Positions 39,593 through 48,085 of a stretch of 64,000 bases of DNA are shown here, one piece after another. The notes below the pieces were generated by a model. It had not been told where the DNA came from and searched no databases. It worked only from the letters and a program-made list of their open reading frames with translations. Location: contig NZ_JNIS01000001.1 of the NCBI RefSeq assembly GCF_000702625.1, positions 1,178,001 to 1,242,000 of the forward strand, given 5' to 3'. Position 1 is the stretch's first letter, and each line of letters starts with the position of its first letter. The stretch is from Exiguobacterium oxidotolerans JCM 12280. GTDB lineage: Bacteria > Bacillota > Bacilli > Exiguobacteriales > Exiguobacteriaceae. A program made the translations under genes and the position numbers.

Positions 39593-40108
39593 CTATTCCC
39601 CCGTTTGTCTAGGTTGTTTTTTCGGAAGTTTCCGGTTGTCCGGTGCTTTTCTTCCATTTCCGTTCTGCGTTAATTTTAACACAAGACGGTTGACGAGGGG
39701 TTCGAGTTCATTTCGAACTTGTCGATAAACGTTCATCGATCCACCGTATGGATCGTTGATGTCTCGCTCAAGCCCTGTCACATATTCATAGAGGGTGAAC
39801 GTCCGGTCCTTCAGTTCCGGATAACGTTCCCCGACTTCTTGTTTATGACTCCGCGTCATCGTCAAGATGATGTCAGACCAGCGTCCGAGAACATCATCGA
39901 AAACTTGCGTATAATGCTCCAGTTCAATTCCTCGTTCCCGCAATACTTGGAGTGCGTTCTCTGACGCATCGAAGCCTTGCATCGAACGAAGTCCCGCAGA
40001 CCGGACGTCAAACTCTTGATCTGCGACTTTTGAGCGTAGTAATGCCATCGCCATCGGGCTCCGGCATGTATTTCCAGTACAGATAAACAATACGCGACGT
40101 GTGCTCAT
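39593..40108 (-). CDS. ywlE: Protein-arginine phosphatase YwlE (low-Mr phosphatase family)
   Basis: A 171-residue phosphatase. P-loop CTGNTCRSPMA carries the nucleophilic Cys and the Thr that, in YwlE, gives phosphoarginine specificity instead of Ile/Val of tyrosine phosphatases; the acid Asp is in DINDPYGGS. In Bacillus it reverses McsB arginine phosphorylation in stress response. The C-terminus has an extra basic tail of about 20 residues (GRKAPDNRKLPKKQPRQTGE) not usual for the family. Confidence 0.9.
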   Translation of the reverse strand: MSTRRVLFICTGNTCRSPMAMALLRSKVADQEFDVRSAGLRSMQGFDASENALQVLRERGIELEHYTQVFDDVLGRWSDIILTMTRSHKQEVGERYPELKDRTFTLYEYVTGLERDINDPYGGSMNVYRQVRNELEPLVNRLVLKLTQNGNGRKAPDNRKLPKKQPRQTGE

Positions 40109-40125
40109 CTCAGTATCCTCCTTCT

Positions 40126-41124
40126 TTACGGGCGAATGATCCGACCACCTGCTGCCTTATGGAGCCGATTTCGGACTGCTAGCCCAACCCCTTCTCCTGA
40201 TAGGTCCCGTACAAAAATCTGATCCACCGTCGTCTGATCAAATCGCCGTAAACAATCGTAAAGACGCTGTGCCGCTGTCTCTGCGGTCGTGCCGAGGAAA
40301 CAGCGGACATCTGCTTCGACGTCTTCTCCGTCAAAGAGAATGACGCCGGTCTTTTGTCCGGTTTGGCGTGCTTCATCGATGAGCTGCTGCAGGAAGGAGA
40401 GGTCGCCCGCCACGACCGATAATTGTGCTTCCGGTGCGTAGTGCGTGTACTTCATTCCCGGTGCCTTCGGTGTTTTATCTTTCATCGATAAAGCAGGATC
40501 GAGTGCCACGGTGCCAATCACGCCTTCCAGCTGCTCACGTGTGACGCCGCCCGGTCGTAAAATGACCGGAGGTGTCATCGTACAGTCGATGACGGTCGAT
40601 TCGACACCGATACCGGTTTCTCCCCCATCGACGATTGCTGCGATTCGTCCCGAGAGGTCATAGGCGACATGTGCCGATGACGTCGGAGAAGGTTTTCCGG
40701 AACGGTTGGCACTCGGTGCCGCTAACCCTAGTCCTGTCGCTTCAATCAATTGAAGTGCAAGAGGATGGTCCGGCATCCGTAATCCGATCGTATCAAGTCC
40801 TGCGGTGACGAGGCTTGAAGCGGTTCCGTTCGATTCTAGAATGATCGTCAAGGCACCTGGCCAAAACGTATCCATCAAACGTTTCGCGACAGCCGGAATG
40901 TGAGTGACGAACTGCTCTGCCTGTTCGATTGACGCGACATGGACAATCAATGGGTTGTCGGACGGTCGGCCCTTCGCGGCGAAGATTCGCCGAACGGCCG
41001 TCTCGCTCGTCGCATCCCCCGCAAGACCATAGACGGTCTCTGTCGGCATCGCGACGACTTCCCCTGCTTTTAATAAATTTACTGCTACATCCAGTGTCTG
41101 TTGATCGATCATTTCCGTCTTCAC
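40126..41124 (-). CDS. ywlC: L-threonylcarbamoyladenylate synthase (Sua5/YwlC)
   Basis: A 332-residue enzyme that makes the threonylcarbamoyl-AMP used for t6A in tRNA. N-terminal YrdC domain (AMPTETVYGLAGDA, KGRPSDNPLIVH, SANRSGKPSPTSA-like) and C-terminal Sua5 domain after the linker KAPGMKYTHYAPEA. GTG 41124 is preferred: AAGGA lies 9 bases upstream and its GTGA overlaps the prmC stop; the TTG at 41133 abuts the ribosome site. Confidence 0.93.
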   Translation of the reverse strand: MKTEMIDQQTLDVAVNLLKAGEVVAMPTETVYGLAGDATSETAVRRIFAAKGRPSDNPLIVHVASIEQAEQFVTHIPAVAKRLMDTFWPGALTIILESNGTASSLVTAGLDTIGLRMPDHPLALQLIEATGLGLAAPSANRSGKPSPTSSAHVAYDLSGRIAAIVDGGETGIGVESTVIDCTMTPPVILRPGGVTREQLEGVIGTVALDPALSMKDKTPKAPGMKYTHYAPEAQLSVVAGDLSFLQQLIDEARQTGQKTGVILFDGEDVEADVRCFLGTTAETAAQRLYDCLRRFDQTTVDQIFVRDLSGEGVGLAVRNRLHKAAGGRIIRP

Positions 41125-41969
41125 TCTGTACAATCCTTTCGTTCCGCATACACGATACGGTCTTTACCGTTTATATCTTTTAAAATACCCGTTTCCGCAG
41201 TAGGATAACGCTCTTTTAACATCATTTGCACTTCACTTCCTTGATTGTGTCCGATTTCAAACACAATCAAGCGAAAATCGTCCTTTAAAATACGCGTGCT
41301 GCCGTCAATCAAGCGACGATAAAAGACGAGACCGTCTTTTCCGCCGAACAGCGCGAGGTGAGGCTCATGGTCAAATACGACGTCACTGAGCAACTCATCT
41401 TCTTCAATATAAGGCGGGTTTGAGACGAGAACACGAACCGATTGATCGGCAAGCGGCTCAAGCAGATCCCCTTGTAAAAAAGTCACGTCGCCGCCAAGTG
41501 CCGCTTGATTTTTTTTCGCGACCGCAAGTGCGTCTTCTGAAATATCGACCGTCGTGACCGGCTGTCTGAGCTCAAGTGCGAGTGTGACCCCGATCGCTCC
41601 GCTTCCCGTTCCGATATCGACGATTTCACCCGGATGGAACGTTTCCCCGTCTAAACGACGGACGACGAACTCAATCAATTCTTCCGTTTCCGGACGGGGA
41701 ATCAGGACAGCTGGCGTAACCTGAAAATCACGTCCATAAAAAGGTTGGTACCCGATCAAATGTTGGACGGGCACACCATTGACGTGTGCCAGTAAATATT
41801 CGCTGAACAACAGGTCATCGTCCGGCGATAACTCGTCCGAAAGTCGCACGAGCAATCCTGTCCGGTCGACTTGTAACACATGCATAAGTAACCATTCGGC
41901 ACTCGACGCTTCGCGTCCTGCCGCGACTAACATCGTTTGTGCTTGATTCAATCGTTTCGCGATCCGCAT
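41121..41969 (-). CDS. prmC: Peptide chain release factor N5-glutamine methyltransferase
   Basis: A 282-residue SAM-dependent enzyme that methylates the GGQ glutamine of release factors. SAM-binding IVDIGTGSGAIGVTLAL and catalytic NPPY (LVSNPPYIEEDEL) are intact; the N-terminal helical domain carries LIGYQPFYGRDFQV. It starts one base before the end of prfA (TGATG), so substrate and modifier are coupled. Confidence 0.95.
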   Translation of the reverse strand: MRIAKRLNQAQTMLVAAGREASSAEWLLMHVLQVDRTGLLVRLSDELSPDDDLLFSEYLLAHVNGVPVQHLIGYQPFYGRDFQVTPAVLIPRPETEELIEFVVRRLDGETFHPGEIVDIGTGSGAIGVTLALELRQPVTTVDISEDALAVAKKNQAALGGDVTFLQGDLLEPLADQSVRVLVSNPPYIEEDELLSDVVFDHEPHLALFGGKDGLVFYRRLIDGSTRILKDDFRLIVFEIGHNQGSEVQMMLKERYPTAETGILKDINGKDRIVYAERKDCTE

Positions 41970-43027
41970 CAGTTCGCCGCCTCCGATGCCCGGGCCTGGT
42001 ACTCCATCACGAGCGTGTCGATGACTTCATCCATCTCGCCTTGGAGAATCCGGTCGAGCTTTTGAATCGTCAAGCCGATTCGGTGATCCGTCACCCGGTT
42101 TTGAGCGAAGTTATACGTTCGGATCCGCTCGGAACGGTCGCCCGTCCCGACAGCTGATTTGCGTTTTTCATCGTACTCCGCTTGCTGTTCGCGTTGAATT
42201 TTATCATAGACGCGTGCTCGTAACACTTTCATTGCTTTTTCTTTATTTTTGATTTGCGATTTCTCATCCTGACAGCTGGCGACGATCCCTGTCGGCACGT
42301 GTGTCACGCGGACAGCAGATTGTGTCGTATTGACGGACTGACCGCCGGGACCGCTCGATGTAAACGTATCGACGCGGACATCTTTATCGTGAATTTCGAC
42401 TTCGACATCTTCTGCTTCCGGCAAGACGGCGACGGTCGCTGTTGATGTATGAATTCGTCCGCCTGACTCTGTCGAAGGCACACGTTGGACGCGATGGGCG
42501 CCGTTCTCATATTTCAGTTTCGAGTACGCACCGGTCCCTTTGACGATGAAGATGATTTCTTTATAGCCGCCGAGTTCCGTGTAGCTCGCATCGATGATTT
42601 CGATTTTCCAGGCTTGTTTCTCAGCAAACTTTGAATACATCTTAAACAGATCCGACGCAAATAAGGCTGCCTCGTCGCCTCCTGCTGCGCCCCGAATCTC
42701 GACGATGACGTTTTTGTCGTCGTTCGGATCCTTCGGTAAGAGCAACGCTTTTAATTTCGTTTCGAGTTCCTTGATTTCCGGCTCCAGGATTGCCACTTCT
42801 TCTTTCGCGAGGTCCCGCATCTCGGGATCCGTCAACATTTGACGTGCTTCCTGATAAGCTTCCATTTTATCGCGATAAACGCGATACGTTTCGACGGTCG
42901 GCGCGAGCTGGGATTGCTCCTTTGAGACCTCTCGTAATTGATTCGTATCATTAATGATTGCTGGGTCAGCCAACTGATCATTTAATTTTTCATAACGGTC
43001 CTCTAACGCACTTAATCGATCCAACAT
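41969..43027 (-). CDS. prfA: Peptide chain release factor 1
   Basis: A 352-residue factor for UAA/UAG. The codon-recognition motif region and the catalytic GGQ ([19 protein letters not shown]) are intact, followed by [20 protein letters not shown]. Normal length. First gene of the prfA-prmC-ywlC-ywlE-rpiB-ywlG run; in relatives tdk lies just upstream, here 17 kb away. Confidence 0.96.
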   Translation of the reverse strand: MLDRLSALEDRYEKLNDQLADPAIINDTNQLREVSKEQSQLAPTVETYRVYRDKMEAYQEARQMLTDPEMRDLAKEEVAILEPEIKELETKLKALLLPKDPNDDKNVIVEIRGAAGGDEAALFASDLFKMYSKFAEKQAWKIEIIDASYTELGGYKEIIFIVKGTGAYSKLKYENGAHRVQRVPSTESGGRIHTSTATVAVLPEAEDVEVEIHDKDVRVDTFTSSGPGGQSVNTTQSAVRVTHVPTGIVASCQDEKSQIKNKEKAMKVLRARVYDKIQREQQAEYDEKRKSAVGTGDRSERIRTYNFAQNRVTDHRIGLTIQKLDRILQGEMDEVIDTLVMEYQARASEAAN

Positions 43028-43134
43028 AATCGGTCATCCTTCCTGACGGTTCTTCTATCGTCAGTATAGCAAATATTTAGAACGTCAGTAGCAAGACCTC
43101 CTCGCAACCGTCAGTTCTGTCGTCAGACCGGTAG

Positions 43135-43163
43135 TTGACGTCAGACAGTCCTTTTCCTATAAT
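43135..43163 (+). promoter_or_regulatory. Promoter of the YtrA-type ABC operon
   Basis: TTGACG, a 17-base spacer and TATAAT. Confidence 0.85.
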
Positions 43164-43164
43164 T

Positions 43165-43189
43165 AGTGTACTAATTGAATTAATACACT
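43165..43189. promoter_or_regulatory. Operator palindrome of the GntR/YtrA-type regulator
   Basis: AGTGTA...TACACT, a 25-base imperfect palindrome (AGTGTACTAATT-G-AATTAATACACT), directly downstream of the -10. This is where YtrA-type repressors bind to control their own operon. Confidence 0.8.
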
Positions 43190-43204
43190 TAAGGAGGTGG
43201 AAGG

Positions 43205-43573
43205 ATGTATACCGTTGATCCGAAAAGTCCGCTCCCGATTTACGAGCAACTGGTCACACAAATCATCCGCGCGATTGCGCGGGGAATCCTACGGTCAGGC
43301 GAACAGATGCCGTCGGTCCGCGATCTTGCGAGCACGTTACTCGTCAATCCAAACACTGTCTCCCGTGCTTATCAGGAACTCGAAAGCCGCGACTTCATCG
43401 TGACGATGCGAGGAAAAGGCTCCTTCGTCTCGGACTTGCCGCTTGACCAAGTCAAACAAGCTGCCATTCAAGAGCACATCACGACACTTTGCCTTGTCGC
43501 GAATGAACTATCGATTTCGAACGAAGAACTTTATCAGTTACTCATACAACACAGGGAGGATTCATCATGTTGA
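43205..43573 (+). CDS. GntR-family (YtrA subfamily) transcriptional regulator
   Basis: A 122-residue regulator: a GntR winged helix (residues about 10-75, PIYEQLVTQIIRAIARGIL ... MPSVRDLASTLLVNPNTVSRAYQELE, given as ends of the domain) and a short helical C-terminus instead of a large ligand domain, as in YtrA. It precedes and overlaps an ABC ATPase gene and likely represses the operon through the palindrome at 43165-43189. AAGGAGG precedes the start. Confidence 0.9.
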   Translation: MYTVDPKSPLPIYEQLVTQIIRAIARGILRSGEQMPSVRDLASTLLVNPNTVSRAYQELESRDFIVTMRGKGSFVSDLPLDQVKQAAIQEHITTLCLVANELSISNEELYQLLIQHREDSSC

Positions 43574-44433
43574 CCGTGTCACACTTAACAAAACAAATCG
43601 ATTCGACGATGATTTATGAAAACGCCTCGTTCACATTGCCTGCTGGTACGATCACAGCATTGATTGGACGAAACGGCGCTGGAAAAACGACGTTACTGAA
43701 AACACTGGTCGGGGCACTCGAACCCTCGCGCGGGAAAGTCGAATGGAACAACCAGTCAATCCACGACGTCCCGGCAGCACGAAAGCATCTGTTTCTCGTT
43801 CCCGATTCCATCGGCGTCTACCGTCAGATGACACTCGGGTCGCTGATTGAGTTTTATCAGGCTTTTTATCCGAACTTCGAACGGACCTACATCGAAAACT
43901 ACTGTCGCTCGTCGAACCTCGATCGTGGTCGGAAAGTGACGGCGCTCTCGAAAGGACAGGCGCAATTGTTCTTGCTGCAACTCGCCTTTGCGACGAACGC
44001 CCCTGTTTTGTTACTCGACGAACCGACAGACGGACTCGACCGGATTAATAAGCGCAACTACTTACAGCAACTGGTCTCTTTACTGACAGAACGTCAGACA
44101 GCCGTCTTGATTGCCTCACACCAACTCGAGGAACTCGATTCGCTCGCGGACCGCGTGATGACGATCGAACAGCACCTCGTCAAGGAACCGAAGACGCTCG
44201 ACGATGCAAAAGCGAGCATGCAGAAGTGGCAAGTCGTCTACGAGACGGTTCCGGAACTGACGCATCATGACATCCATGTCCTGACACAAACCGGACGCGT
44301 CGTCACCTTGCTCGTCTTATCGGATGCAGGAAAGCTTTACTTAGAGAAGACGAATCCCTTATTAAAGGACGCCTTACCGGTCCAGATGGAAGACTATTTT
44401 TTAGGAACGTTCGGAGGAAATCGTCATGATTAA
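43567..44433 (+). CDS. ABC transporter ATPase (YtrB-like)
   Basis: A 288-residue ATPase: Walker A GRNGAGKTTLLKTL, signature LSKGQAQLFLLQLA (Lys in place of the usual second Gly), Walker B PVLLLDEPTDGLD, and switch His (LIASHQLEELD). The C-terminal 70 residues extend beyond the ATPase core. It overlaps the regulator by 7 bases and the permease by 8. YtrB-type exporters are commonly induced by cell-wall antibiotics; that role is inferred here. Confidence 0.9.
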   Translation: MLTVSHLTKQIDSTMIYENASFTLPAGTITALIGRNGAGKTTLLKTLVGALEPSRGKVEWNNQSIHDVPAARKHLFLVPDSIGVYRQMTLGSLIEFYQAFYPNFERTYIENYCRSSNLDRGRKVTALSKGQAQLFLLQLAFATNAPVLLLDEPTDGLDRINKRNYLQQLVSLLTERQTAVLIASHQLEELDSLADRVMTIEQHLVKEPKTLDDAKASMQKWQVVYETVPELTHHDIHVLTQTGRVVTLLVLSDAGKLYLEKTNPLLKDALPVQMEDYFLGTFGGNRHD

Positions 44434-45391
44434 ACAATTGATTCGTTATCATATCAAACAAGGCATTTGGCCGCTCGCGACGTTCTTTTTACTCGCAATC
44501 TTCAGCTACGGCTTTAGCAGTTTCTCCGCCATCGAGAATTTCGATACGTATCGTCTTGATGCAAAACCAAATCTCTTGCAAACTGTACTCGTCAGCCCGA
44601 TTTTCGCCGGTTTCGGAGCGCTTTTGATTGCCGTATTCGCCATTTTGATGGTTGGTCAAGAACGGGGCAGCGGACGCAGTTTAATCCTCCATGCCTTACC
44701 GATTCATAAAAAACATCTATTCTTCATTAAGTTGAGTATCGGGGCCGCCGTATTGATCATCATTCCAATCCTCGGCTTTTTCTCGAGCTGGTTCATCTTA
44801 CAAGGCATCGGCGGCATCCATCCGTTTGATTACGTCACTTTGAGTGATCTCACGTATGACTTTTTTAAATTCTTCATCTTCGATATAACCGTATTCGCCA
44901 TTTTCTTGTTCGCAGGAACGATTGCGGGTGATATCATCGGTCAGCTCTTAATCGGGATGTTCCTGTTCTTTTTGAATTACTTCACGTTTTTTGCCATCGC
45001 TGCCGTCACGACACTCGGTTTCGGACTTAAGGATGATTTCACATCGTCACTGGATTTTTTGATGACGGTCACAACCCCGTTCCCGCTGTTGTTCCAATCG
45101 AATGATTTAACCGGTCCTGCGATTTACAGCGCTGCTTTGACGATCCTGCTTCTCGTCATCAGCCGCCAGCTTTATGTGCATAGCGAAAACGAGCGACTCG
45201 GTCGCTTTACCGTCTTTCCGAAGTCGCATCCGTTTTTCATCATTCTCTTTACGGTCTATACGACGTTCATACTCGCTGCCGTCATCGGCGTCATTTCGTC
45301 CGAGAATCAAATCCTGTATTGGCTCGCCGTCTTGATTCTTGCCTGGCCTGCCTTCAGTTCCTACCGCCGGATGATTGGGTGGAGTCGCTGA
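44426..45391 (+). CDS. ABC-2 type permease
   Basis: A 321-residue membrane protein with about seven to eight hydrophobic segments (ATFFLLAIFSYGF, GFGALLIAVFAILMV, AAVLIIIPILGFFSSWFIL, and others) and short loops, typical of ABC-2 permeases. It pairs with the ATPase before it. No substrate can be inferred. No terminator is seen before treR. Confidence 0.85.
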   Translation: MIKQLIRYHIKQGIWPLATFFLLAIFSYGFSSFSAIENFDTYRLDAKPNLLQTVLVSPIFAGFGALLIAVFAILMVGQERGSGRSLILHALPIHKKHLFFIKLSIGAAVLIIIPILGFFSSWFILQGIGGIHPFDYVTLSDLTYDFFKFFIFDITVFAIFLFAGTIAGDIIGQLLIGMFLFFLNYFTFFAIAAVTTLGFGLKDDFTSSLDFLMTVTTPFPLLFQSNDLTGPAIYSAALTILLLVISRQLYVHSENERLGRFTVFPKSHPFFIILFTVYTTFILAAVIGVISSENQILYWLAVLILAWPAFSSYRRMIGWSR

Positions 45392-45441
45392 ATCCGTGCT
45401 ACACTTGTTTCAAATCTTTTAAATAAGGACGGTCTACACCC

Positions 45442-46149
45442 ATGCCAAAATATCTTCAAATTTCCCAACAACTCGCCGCCCGGATTCAGGATGGATCATT
45501 ACCTGCTGAAACGAAATTACCGTCAGAAACGGAATTGATGGCAGAATTCTCTGCGAGTCGCGGGACAGTCCGTAAGGCAATCGATGCGCTGCTCGAAAAA
45601 GGCTTTGTTCGTAAACAACAAGGCAAAGGCGTCTTCGTCTTGAGTCAAGATGCGATTGAGTTTCAGTTCAATGGCATCGTCAGCTTCTCGGAAGCCCATC
45701 AAAAAATGGGACAACACGAAGTTGAAACGGACGTTTTGTCTTGCGACGTCATCGATGCGACGGATGAGCTCGCTCAGTTATTCAGTGTAAAAAAAGGAAC
45801 ATCGATCACACGAATCAAACGGGTTCGGATCATCGACGGTGAACGCGTCATTTTGGACATCAACCACTTCGTGACAGAACTCGTCCCAGGACTCACTTCA
45901 GCGGTCGCTTCCGGCTCGATTTATACGTATATCGAACAAACGTTGAACCGGCAAATCAGCTATGCGAAACGAAAAATCGAAGCGCAACCTGCGACAGCAG
46001 AAGATCGGGCACAACTCGACTTAGAAGGGACGACGCATGTCATCGTCATCACGAATGACACCTATTATTACGAAGGACAACATTTCGAACATACGGAATC
46101 GCGCCATCGTCTCGATAAATTTCAATTTACGGATATCGCGCGTCGATAG
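45442..46149 (+). CDS. treR: Trehalose operon repressor (GntR family)
   Basis: A 235-residue regulator: N-terminal GntR winged helix (LPSETELMAEFSASRGTVRKA) and C-terminal UTRA ligand domain (RIKRVRIIDGERVILDINHFV). Identification as TreR rests on position before treP-treA and on the tre-type operators. It binds trehalose-6-phosphate in relatives. Unusually it is separated from treP by a 240-bp structured element and a terminator, so it is a separate transcript. AAGGAC lies 11 bases upstream of the start. Confidence 0.88.
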   Translation: MPKYLQISQQLAARIQDGSLPAETKLPSETELMAEFSASRGTVRKAIDALLEKGFVRKQQGKGVFVLSQDAIEFQFNGIVSFSEAHQKMGQHEVETDVLSCDVIDATDELAQLFSVKKGTSITRIKRVRIIDGERVILDINHFVTELVPGLTSAVASGSIYTYIEQTLNRQISYAKRKIEAQPATAEDRAQLDLEGTTHVIVITNDTYYYEGQHFEHTESRHRLDKFQFTDIARR

Positions 46150-46175
46150 ACCGCAAGATGGCCGCTCAAAAGACG

Positions 46176-46414
46176 ATTCGAGACAGATTGCGCTCTAAAC
46201 CGTTTGCATGCCTGGATTTTCCTCATGGTATGACCTGAAAAGCGTCACGTTTCGTTGACTCCTACGGGGAAAAGTGCGTTTTTAACGCACGTTCAGAGAC
46301 AGGCAAGACCCTGCTCGTTGTCCGTTAGGATCAAGGAGCAACGGCTTGCGTCTCGCCCGAGGAACGCCACGAAAACAAACGCTTGATCTCCCGATAGCAC
46401 GTTGTCTACAGTCT
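46176..46414 (+). repeat. Structured intergenic element D
   Basis: A 239-base copy in plus orientation, the closest relative of element A (13607-13846, opposite orientation). It has outer stem AAGCGT...TTTCGT/ACGAAA...AACGCTT, GACTCCTACGGGGAAAA, hairpin 1 GTGCGTT/AACGCAC, GACCCTGC, and GGCTTGCGTCTCGCC. Confidence 0.85.
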
Positions 46415-46415
46415 T

Positions 46416-46453
46416 AAACCGCCTCCCGATTTTGTCGGAGAGGCGGTTTTTTT
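46416..46453 (+). terminator. Terminator between treR and treP
   Basis: AACCGCCTC and GAGGCGGTT pair with inner CCGA/TCGG, followed by seven T residues. Confidence 0.88.
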
Positions 46454-46499
46454 CTCGATTCAGAAAGAATCGAAGCCCCCTTCTTTTTCAATCATTTCA

Positions 46500-46548
46500 A
46501 ACTTATCTATATAAGTTGTTGACTTAACTTATATAGATAAGTTAAGAT
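46500..46548 (+). promoter_or_regulatory. tre promoter with two TreR operators
   Basis: AACTTATCTATATAAGTT (46500-46517) and AACTTATATAGATAAGTT (46526-46543) are exact reverse complements of each other and each is nearly palindromic. TTGACT (46519) lies between them and TAAGAT (46543) follows after 18 bases, so the second box covers the spacer. Confidence 0.82.
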
Positions 46549-46563
46549 GAATTTGCGCAGATA

Positions 46564-46578
46564 AGAAAACGTTTTCAT
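46564..46578 (-). promoter_or_regulatory. cre site of the tre operon
   Basis: ATGAAAACGTTTTCT on the minus strand matches every position of the CcpA consensus WTGNAANCGNWNNCW, just downstream of the tre promoter. It predicts glucose repression by a roadblock. Confidence 0.8.
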
Positions 46579-46620
46579 TTCAAGTGATGTCTTCAGTTCA
46601 AGCCAAAAGGAGAATGCGAG

Positions 46621-48060
46621 ATGAAACCTAATTACCGTCAAATTGCTGAACAACTCATCGAACGAATCGGTGGGAAAGATAATATCGAACAAGCCGCCCA
46701 TTGTGTGACGCGGCTTCGCCTGACACTGAAAGATCAAAGCCTCGTCGAACAAGATGCCTTACTCGAAGTCCCGCTCGTCAAAGGGGCGTTCTTGAATGCC
46801 GGTGTCTATCAAATCGTCATCGGCGCGGGGGATGTCGACCGTGTCTATGCTGAATTCATTCAATTGACCGGATTAAAAGCAACGACCATCGCCGACGTTA
46901 AATCGTCCGGTGCTTCTAAGATGAATCCGTTCCAAAAACTGATTAAAGTCTTCTCCGATGTCTTCATGCCAATCATTCCTGCCATCATCGTCGCTGGTCT
47001 CTTGATGGGGATCAACAATCTTTTCGGGATCGAGTTCGGCGGAAAAACGATGATCGAACGTTACCCGAACCTCCAGGGGTTATGGGATTTAATCAACATG
47101 ATGGCGAATACCGCCTTCGTCTTCTTACCGGCACTGGTCGGTTGGTCGGCAACGAAACGGTTTGGCGGGAGTGAAATTCTCGGGATTGTCATGGGACTGA
47201 TGCTTGTTCACCCGGACCTCTTGAATGCTTGGAACTATGGACAAAGTGCGTTAAAAGGCGAGATTCCGACGTTCAACATACTCGGTCTCTTCGAAATCGA
47301 AAAAGTCGGTTACCAAGGTCAAATCTTGCCTGTACTCGCAGCAGCGTATGTCTTAAGTACGATTGAAAAATGGCTCAAGGAACGCGTACCGAATGCAATC
47401 CAGCTCCTTGTCGTTCCGATTACGACGATTACTTTAACAGGTTTCCTTGCCCTTGCTGTCATCGGTCCCGTCACGCGTCAGCTCGGCGACTGGATCACGA
47501 TCGGTGTCGTCAATACGTTTGAAGCTGTACCATTGCTCGGTGCTTTGTTATTCGGTGCCCTCTATGCGCCACTCGTCATCACGGGAATGCACCATATGTT
47601 CATCGCCGTCGACCTTCAACTAATCGGACAAAGCGGTTCAACCTTCATCTGGCCGATGATCGCCATCTCGAATATCGCCCAAGGATCAGCAACGCTCGCC
47701 ATGCTCTTCCTCGCGAAAAACGCCAATGATAAAAACATGGCTTCGACGTCCGCTATCTCCGCTTACTTCGGCATTACGGAACCTGCGATGTTCGGTGTCA
47801 ACTTACGCTTTAAGTATCCATTTTATGCAGCACTCGTCGGATCAGCGATCGCTTCTTCCTTCATCGCTGTAAGTGGTGTCTTAGCTCCTGCAATCGGTGT
47901 CGGTGGTTTACCTGCCTTCATCTCAATCGTTCCCGGATCGATTTTATCGTTCATCATCGGTATGGTGATCGCGATTGTCATCCCGATTGTCTGTACGTTC
48001 CTGTTCCATTACGTCTCAACGAAACGCGCACGAAAAGCGGCACTCAAAGATGCTGCGTAA
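46621..48060 (+). CDS. treP: PTS trehalose transporter, EIIBC
   Basis: A 479-residue protein importing trehalose as trehalose-6-phosphate. The N-terminal EIIB domain has the phosphorylated Cys in AAHCVTRLRLTLKD; the EIIC domain (about 105-470) has ten or so membrane segments and the motif GITEPAMFGVNLRFKYPF. There is no EIIA domain, so a glucose-type EIIA from elsewhere must donate phosphate. AGGAGAATGCGAG precedes the start. It forms an operon with treA, 25 bases apart. Confidence 0.94.
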   Translation: MKPNYRQIAEQLIERIGGKDNIEQAAHCVTRLRLTLKDQSLVEQDALLEVPLVKGAFLNAGVYQIVIGAGDVDRVYAEFIQLTGLKATTIADVKSSGASKMNPFQKLIKVFSDVFMPIIPAIIVAGLLMGINNLFGIEFGGKTMIERYPNLQGLWDLINMMANTAFVFLPALVGWSATKRFGGSEILGIVMGLMLVHPDLLNAWNYGQSALKGEIPTFNILGLFEIEKVGYQGQILPVLAAAYVLSTIEKWLKERVPNAIQLLVVPITTITLTGFLALAVIGPVTRQLGDWITIGVVNTFEAVPLLGALLFGALYAPLVITGMHHMFIAVDLQLIGQSGSTFIWPMIAISNIAQGSATLAMLFLAKNANDKNMASTSAISAYFGITEPAMFGVNLRFKYPFYAALVGSAIASSFIAVSGVLAPAIGVGGLPAFISIVPGSILSFIIGMVIAIVIPIVCTFLFHYVSTKRARKAALKDAA

Positions 48061-48085
48061 CTGTTTTTAGAAAGGTGTGACTTGT

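Larger units (their letters stand above)
46150..46620 (+). other. treR-treP intergenic region
   Basis: It contains, in order, structured element D (46176-46414), a terminator (46416-46453), two TreR boxes with the tre promoter (46500-46548), and a cre site (46564-46578). The short minus-strand ORF across it has no support. Confidence 0.8.

Noticed and set aside
46507-46752. Minus-strand ORF opposite the treP start
   Set aside because: It is antisense across the tre operators and EIIB domain.
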